From Bacillota bacterium (GTDB lineage Bacteria > Bacillota > Clostridia > Lachnospirales > Lachnospiraceae), in assembly GCA_023399055.1 (NCBI GenBank), contig JAEWQV010000027.1, positions 372,001 to 436,000 on the forward strand: a stretch of 64,000 nt of DNA, written 5' to 3'. The position numbers and the translations under genes were made by a program. Positions 61,459-64,000 of the stretch are shown here, piece by piece (within the stretch, counting starts at the first letter, position 1; every line of letters starts with the position of its first letter). Below the pieces are notes generated by a model that was given only the letters and a program-made list of their open reading frames with translations, searched no databases and had not been told where the DNA came from.

Positions 61459-61633
61459 GGGGAACATCCTTTCACTAAAACAATCAATTTGGTTAACTGC
61501 AATACAAATATAGTTAATAAATGGATATTATTGCAATTGATTAACAATTTCCTGCATTTCTATGTAATTGAGTAATAAAAATAGTATACTATCTTTGGTT
61601 TATAAAGCAAGTAATTTTTAATAATTATTTTCC

Positions 61634-61663
61634 TTGTCATATTTAGTCTTGTTCTTGTATAAT
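61634..61663 (+). promoter_or_regulatory. promoter of fhs
   Basis: TTGTCA (61634-61639), 18-bp spacer, TATAAT (61658-61663). Region 61470-61630 is AT-rich with an imperfect inverted repeat around AACTGCAATA/TATTGCAATT. Confidence 0.65.
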
Positions 61664-61736
61664 AGGGTGGGTATGAAAACTTGAGTTAAAATATTTATTC
61701 CGTTAGTGTGAAAATCATAGAAAGGCAGGAACACGA

Positions 61737-63407
61737 ATGAAGTCAGACATTCAAATTGCTCAGGAAGCTACACTCAAGCATATTAAGGAGGTTGCAGCGC
61801 AACTTCATATAACAGAGGAAGATTTAGAGTATTACGGTAAATACAAAGCAAAGCTTTCCGATGAATTATGGGAAAGAGTAAAAGATAATGAGGATGGTAA
61901 GTTGGTATTAGTGACTGCCATTAATCCAACACCTGCTGGAGAAGGTAAAACCACTACTACAGTTGGTCTAGGACAAGCACTTGGTAAATTAAAGGTACGC
62001 TCTGTTATCGCACTTCGAGAACCTTCCCTGGGTCCCTGCTTTGGAGTAAAAGGTGGTGCTGCTGGAGGCGGTAATGCTCAAGTGGTTCCGATGGAGGATT
62101 TAAATCTTCACTTTACTGGAGATTTTCATGCGATAACCTCTGCGAACAACTTACTGGCTGCTTTATTAGATAACCATATTCAACAAGGAAATATCTTAAA
62201 CATTGATACTAATCAGATTGTCTGGAAAAGATGCGTTGACATGAACGACAGAGCACTGCGTAATATTGTCATTGGTCTGGGTAAAAAATCAGACGGTGTG
62301 GTTCGTGAAGACCATTTTATCATTACCGTTGCATCAGAGATTATGGCTATTCTCTGCCTGGCTGATGATATGGAAGATTTGAAACTTAGATTGGGACGAA
62401 TTGTTGTTGCCTATAATACCAAGGGCGAACCAGTATTTGCGGAACAACTGAAGGCAGTAGGAGCAATGGCAGCCTTATTAAAAGATGCTTTAAAGCCAAA
62501 TCTTATCCAAACACTGGATAATACACCTGCCATTATTCATGGGGGACCTTTTGCCAATATTGCTCATGGCTGTAACAGTGTCAGAGCAACAAAGACGGCG
62601 CTTAAATTAGCAGATGTGGTAGTTACCGAGGCTGGTTTTGGGGCTGACCTTGGGGCAGAGAAGTTTCTCGATATCAAATGTCGTATGGCTGATTTAAAGC
62701 CGGCAGCAGTAGTACTTGTTGCAACAATCCGTGCCTTAAAATACAACGGTGGAGTTGTAAAAGCAGAACTGTCAAACGAGAATCTGGAAGCTTTGGAAAA
62801 GGGAATTGTAAATCTTGAAAAGCATATTGAAAACCTGCAAAAATATGGTGTGCCAATTGTGGTAAGTTTAAACCGTTTTATTACTGATTCAGATGCAGAG
62901 TTAGAGTATGTAAAGAACTTCTGTGAGAGTCGTAATTGTGACTTTGCTTTATGTGAGGTTTGGGAAAAAGGTGGAGAAGGTGGTATTGAACTTGCGAATA
63001 AGGTATTAGAGACCTTAAATAACAAGCAAAGTAACTATGCACCACTGTATTCGTTGGACTTATCAATTAAGGAAAAGATTGAAGCAATTTCGAAAGAAAT
63101 CTATGGTGCATCGGGTGTTACGTATGATGCATCTGTTGAGACTGCAATTAAAAAATTAGAAGCTTTAGGTTATGGTAATCTGCCAATCTGTATGGCTAAA
63201 AATCAGTACTCCTTATCCGATGATGCTTCTAAATTAGGTAGGCCAACAGATTTTCTGATCAATATTCGTGAGATCTATGTATCTGCAGGAGCAGGTTTCA
63301 TCGTTGCAATTACTGGAACGGTTATGACAATGCCTGGATTACCAAAAGTACCTGCAGCGGAGAGTATCGATGTAGATGATACTGGCAGAATTATAGGATT
63401 ATTTTAA
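61737..63407 (+). CDS. fhs: formate-tetrahydrofolate ligase
   Basis: ATP-dependent formation of 10-formyl-THF from formate and THF, central in one-carbon and acetogenic metabolism. 556 residues, family length. P-loop 'TPAGEGKTTTTVGLGQAL' at ~62-79, 'LREPSLGPCFGVKGGAAGGG', 'NLHFTGDFHAI' and 'VTEAGFGADLGAEKF' are all intact. AAAGGCAGG lies upstream of the ATG. It is followed by a formate channel gene, linking uptake or release of formate to this reaction. Confidence 0.98.
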   Translation: MKSDIQIAQEATLKHIKEVAAQLHITEEDLEYYGKYKAKLSDELWERVKDNEDGKLVLVTAINPTPAGEGKTTTTVGLGQALGKLKVRSVIALREPSLGPCFGVKGGAAGGGNAQVVPMEDLNLHFTGDFHAITSANNLLAALLDNHIQQGNILNIDTNQIVWKRCVDMNDRALRNIVIGLGKKSDGVVREDHFIITVASEIMAILCLADDMEDLKLRLGRIVVAYNTKGEPVFAEQLKAVGAMAALLKDALKPNLIQTLDNTPAIIHGGPFANIAHGCNSVRATKTALKLADVVVTEAGFGADLGAEKFLDIKCRMADLKPAAVVLVATIRALKYNGGVVKAELSNENLEALEKGIVNLEKHIENLQKYGVPIVVSLNRFITDSDAELEYVKNFCESRNCDFALCEVWEKGGEGGIELANKVLETLNNKQSNYAPLYSLDLSIKEKIEAISKEIYGASGVTYDASVETAIKKLEALGYGNLPICMAKNQYSLSDDASKLGRPTDFLINIREIYVSAGAGFIVAITGTVMTMPGLPKVPAAESIDVDDTGRIIGLF

Positions 63408-63420
63408 TAAAAGAATATAA

Positions 63421-63471
63421 TAGGTAATTATAAGGCGGGTGACATAAGAAATACGTTTTTATAATTACCTA
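63421..63471 (+). promoter_or_regulatory. hairpin between fhs and the formate channel gene
   Basis: TAGGTAATTATAA (63421-63433) pairs perfectly over 13 bp with TTATAATTACCTA (63459-63471). The loop is 25 nt; no T run. It may be a processing or weak termination site. Confidence 0.55.
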
Positions 63472-63500
63472 TAGATTTAAAAAGAGAGGATTTAGATTTA

Positions 63501-64000
63501 ATGAAACAATATTCAGGACCGAAAGCATTGACAGAATATATTTTATATCAAAGCAAACACAAAGCGAACAAAACAATTAACATTTTATTAGTACAAGGTA
63601 TTCTGGCAGGAATGTACATTGCTATTGGAGCAATTGGAGCTTTAAAGCTTTCCGCTAGTTTGGCTGACCCAGGACTTGGTTCCTTTCTTGGTGCACTGGT
63701 TTTCCCTGTAGGAATTATAGCTATTATTTTGATGCAAGCAGAATTATTTACCAGTGACTGTATGGTAATGACTGCGGTATATGCAAAACGAACCCATGTC
63801 CGCAAAATATTTGGAATACTTATATTAATATTTACTGCTAATTTACTAGGTGGTATGCTAATTGCATTTCTAACAAAAACAGCAGGAATTTTTAACGAAC
63901 AGGTTATGAACCTGGTCATTGAGAAGGCAATACATAAGGTGCACATGCCCCTTGGACAACTTTTTGTCAGTGCGGTACTTTGTAATATCATAGTTTGTAC
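63501..64000 (+). CDS. formate/nitrite channel (FocA family), 5' part
   Basis: Truncated by the right edge: 166 residues are visible. MKQYSGPKALTEYILYQSKH starts a soluble helix; then transmembrane segments with 'VQGILAGMYIAIGAIGALKL', 'FLGALVFPVGIIAIILMQAE' and 'LFTSDCMVMTAVYA', the E-L-F-T-x-(N/D) loop of the FNT family, and 'IFTANLLGGMLIAF' corresponding to the NxxG motif. AGAGAGGA precedes the ATG. It follows fhs after 93 nt and a hairpin, so a transcriptional link is likely. Substrate is presumed to be formate from context. Confidence 0.92.
   Translation, partial: MKQYSGPKALTEYILYQSKHKANKTINILLVQGILAGMYIAIGAIGALKLSASLADPGLGSFLGALVFPVGIIAIILMQAELFTSDCMVMTAVYAKRTHVRKIFGILILIFTANLLGGMLIAFLTKTAGIFNEQVMNLVIEKAIHKVHMPLGQLFVSAVLCNIIVC

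Noticed and set aside
62564..63025. 153-aa minus-strand frame opposite fhs
   Set aside because: Antisense to a fully conserved part of formate-THF ligase.
63548..63991. 147-aa minus-strand frame at the right edge
   Set aside because: It is antisense to the clear FocA-type gene, which runs off the window.

Overview
The window is low-GC Firmicute chromosome, most likely from a Lachnospiraceae/Clostridium cluster XIVa member close to Lachnoclostridium (Clostridium) phytofermentans. This is inferred from gene order, a Gram-positive PolC, AGGAGG ribosome binding sites, T-box control, frequent TTG/GTG starts and AT-rich intergenic DNA; it was not tested by a search. No CRISPR array, insertion sequence, prophage or rRNA was seen. 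Nearly all genes are on the + strand. Only the MFS/MarR pair (19678-21565) and one HAD phosphatase (60814-61458) are on the - strand.

Regions. (a) 1-5.5 kb: the end of an MltG/YceG-like gene, rpsB-tsf, a small membrane protein, a membrane-anchored peptidoglycan deacetylase and a bactofilin. (b) 5.8-17.2 kb: pyrH-frr-uppS-cdsA-dxr-rseP-ispG-polC, the classical Firmicute block for UMP kinase, ribosome recycling, undecaprenyl and phospholipid precursors, MEP isoprenoids, intramembrane proteolysis and replication. (c) 17.5-26.2 kb, accessory: tRNA-Glu(CUC), a frameshifted small zinc-ribbon ORF, a class C beta-lactamase-like serine hydrolase, an autoregulated MarR/MFS efflux pair, a polar amino acid ABC transporter, a frameshifted secreted protein and a small anchored protein. 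(d) 26.3-36.6 kb: rimP-nusA-rnpM-ylxQ-infB-rbfA-nrnA-truB-ribF, then rpsO. The IF-2 here carries 25 tandem glycine/glutamine/arginine-rich units. (e) 36.7-46.9 kb: MATE exporter, YmaF-like protein, pnp with a structured leader, an LCP-like protein, a TraB/GumN-like protein, an M16 peptidase and an AIM24-like protein. (f) 47-57.8 kb: XRE regulators, T-box-controlled thrS, an FMN reductase and a pirin sharing possible operators, a GIY-YIG/DUF2087 pair, an XRE-desulfoferrodoxin fusion, a two-gene membrane unit (OadG-like + decarboxylase beta), an aromatic-acid exporter-like protein, and tepA-ylzJ. (g) 58-64 kb: ftsK/spoIIIE, HAD phosphatase, fhs and the start of a FocA-type formate channel.

Most of the window is housekeeping. 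The least ordinary features are the IF-2 repeat domain with a 111-nt higher-order duplication, the leader of pnp with mutually exclusive pairings, the leader-terminator in front of the OadG-like/OadB-like unit, two apparent frameshifts (near 17.94 kb and 24.9 kb), a regulator fused to a desulfoferrodoxin-like domain, and several very long perfect hairpins. No wholly new multi-gene system could be demonstrated. Start codons were moved from the longest ORF where a ribosome binding site clearly indicated it.
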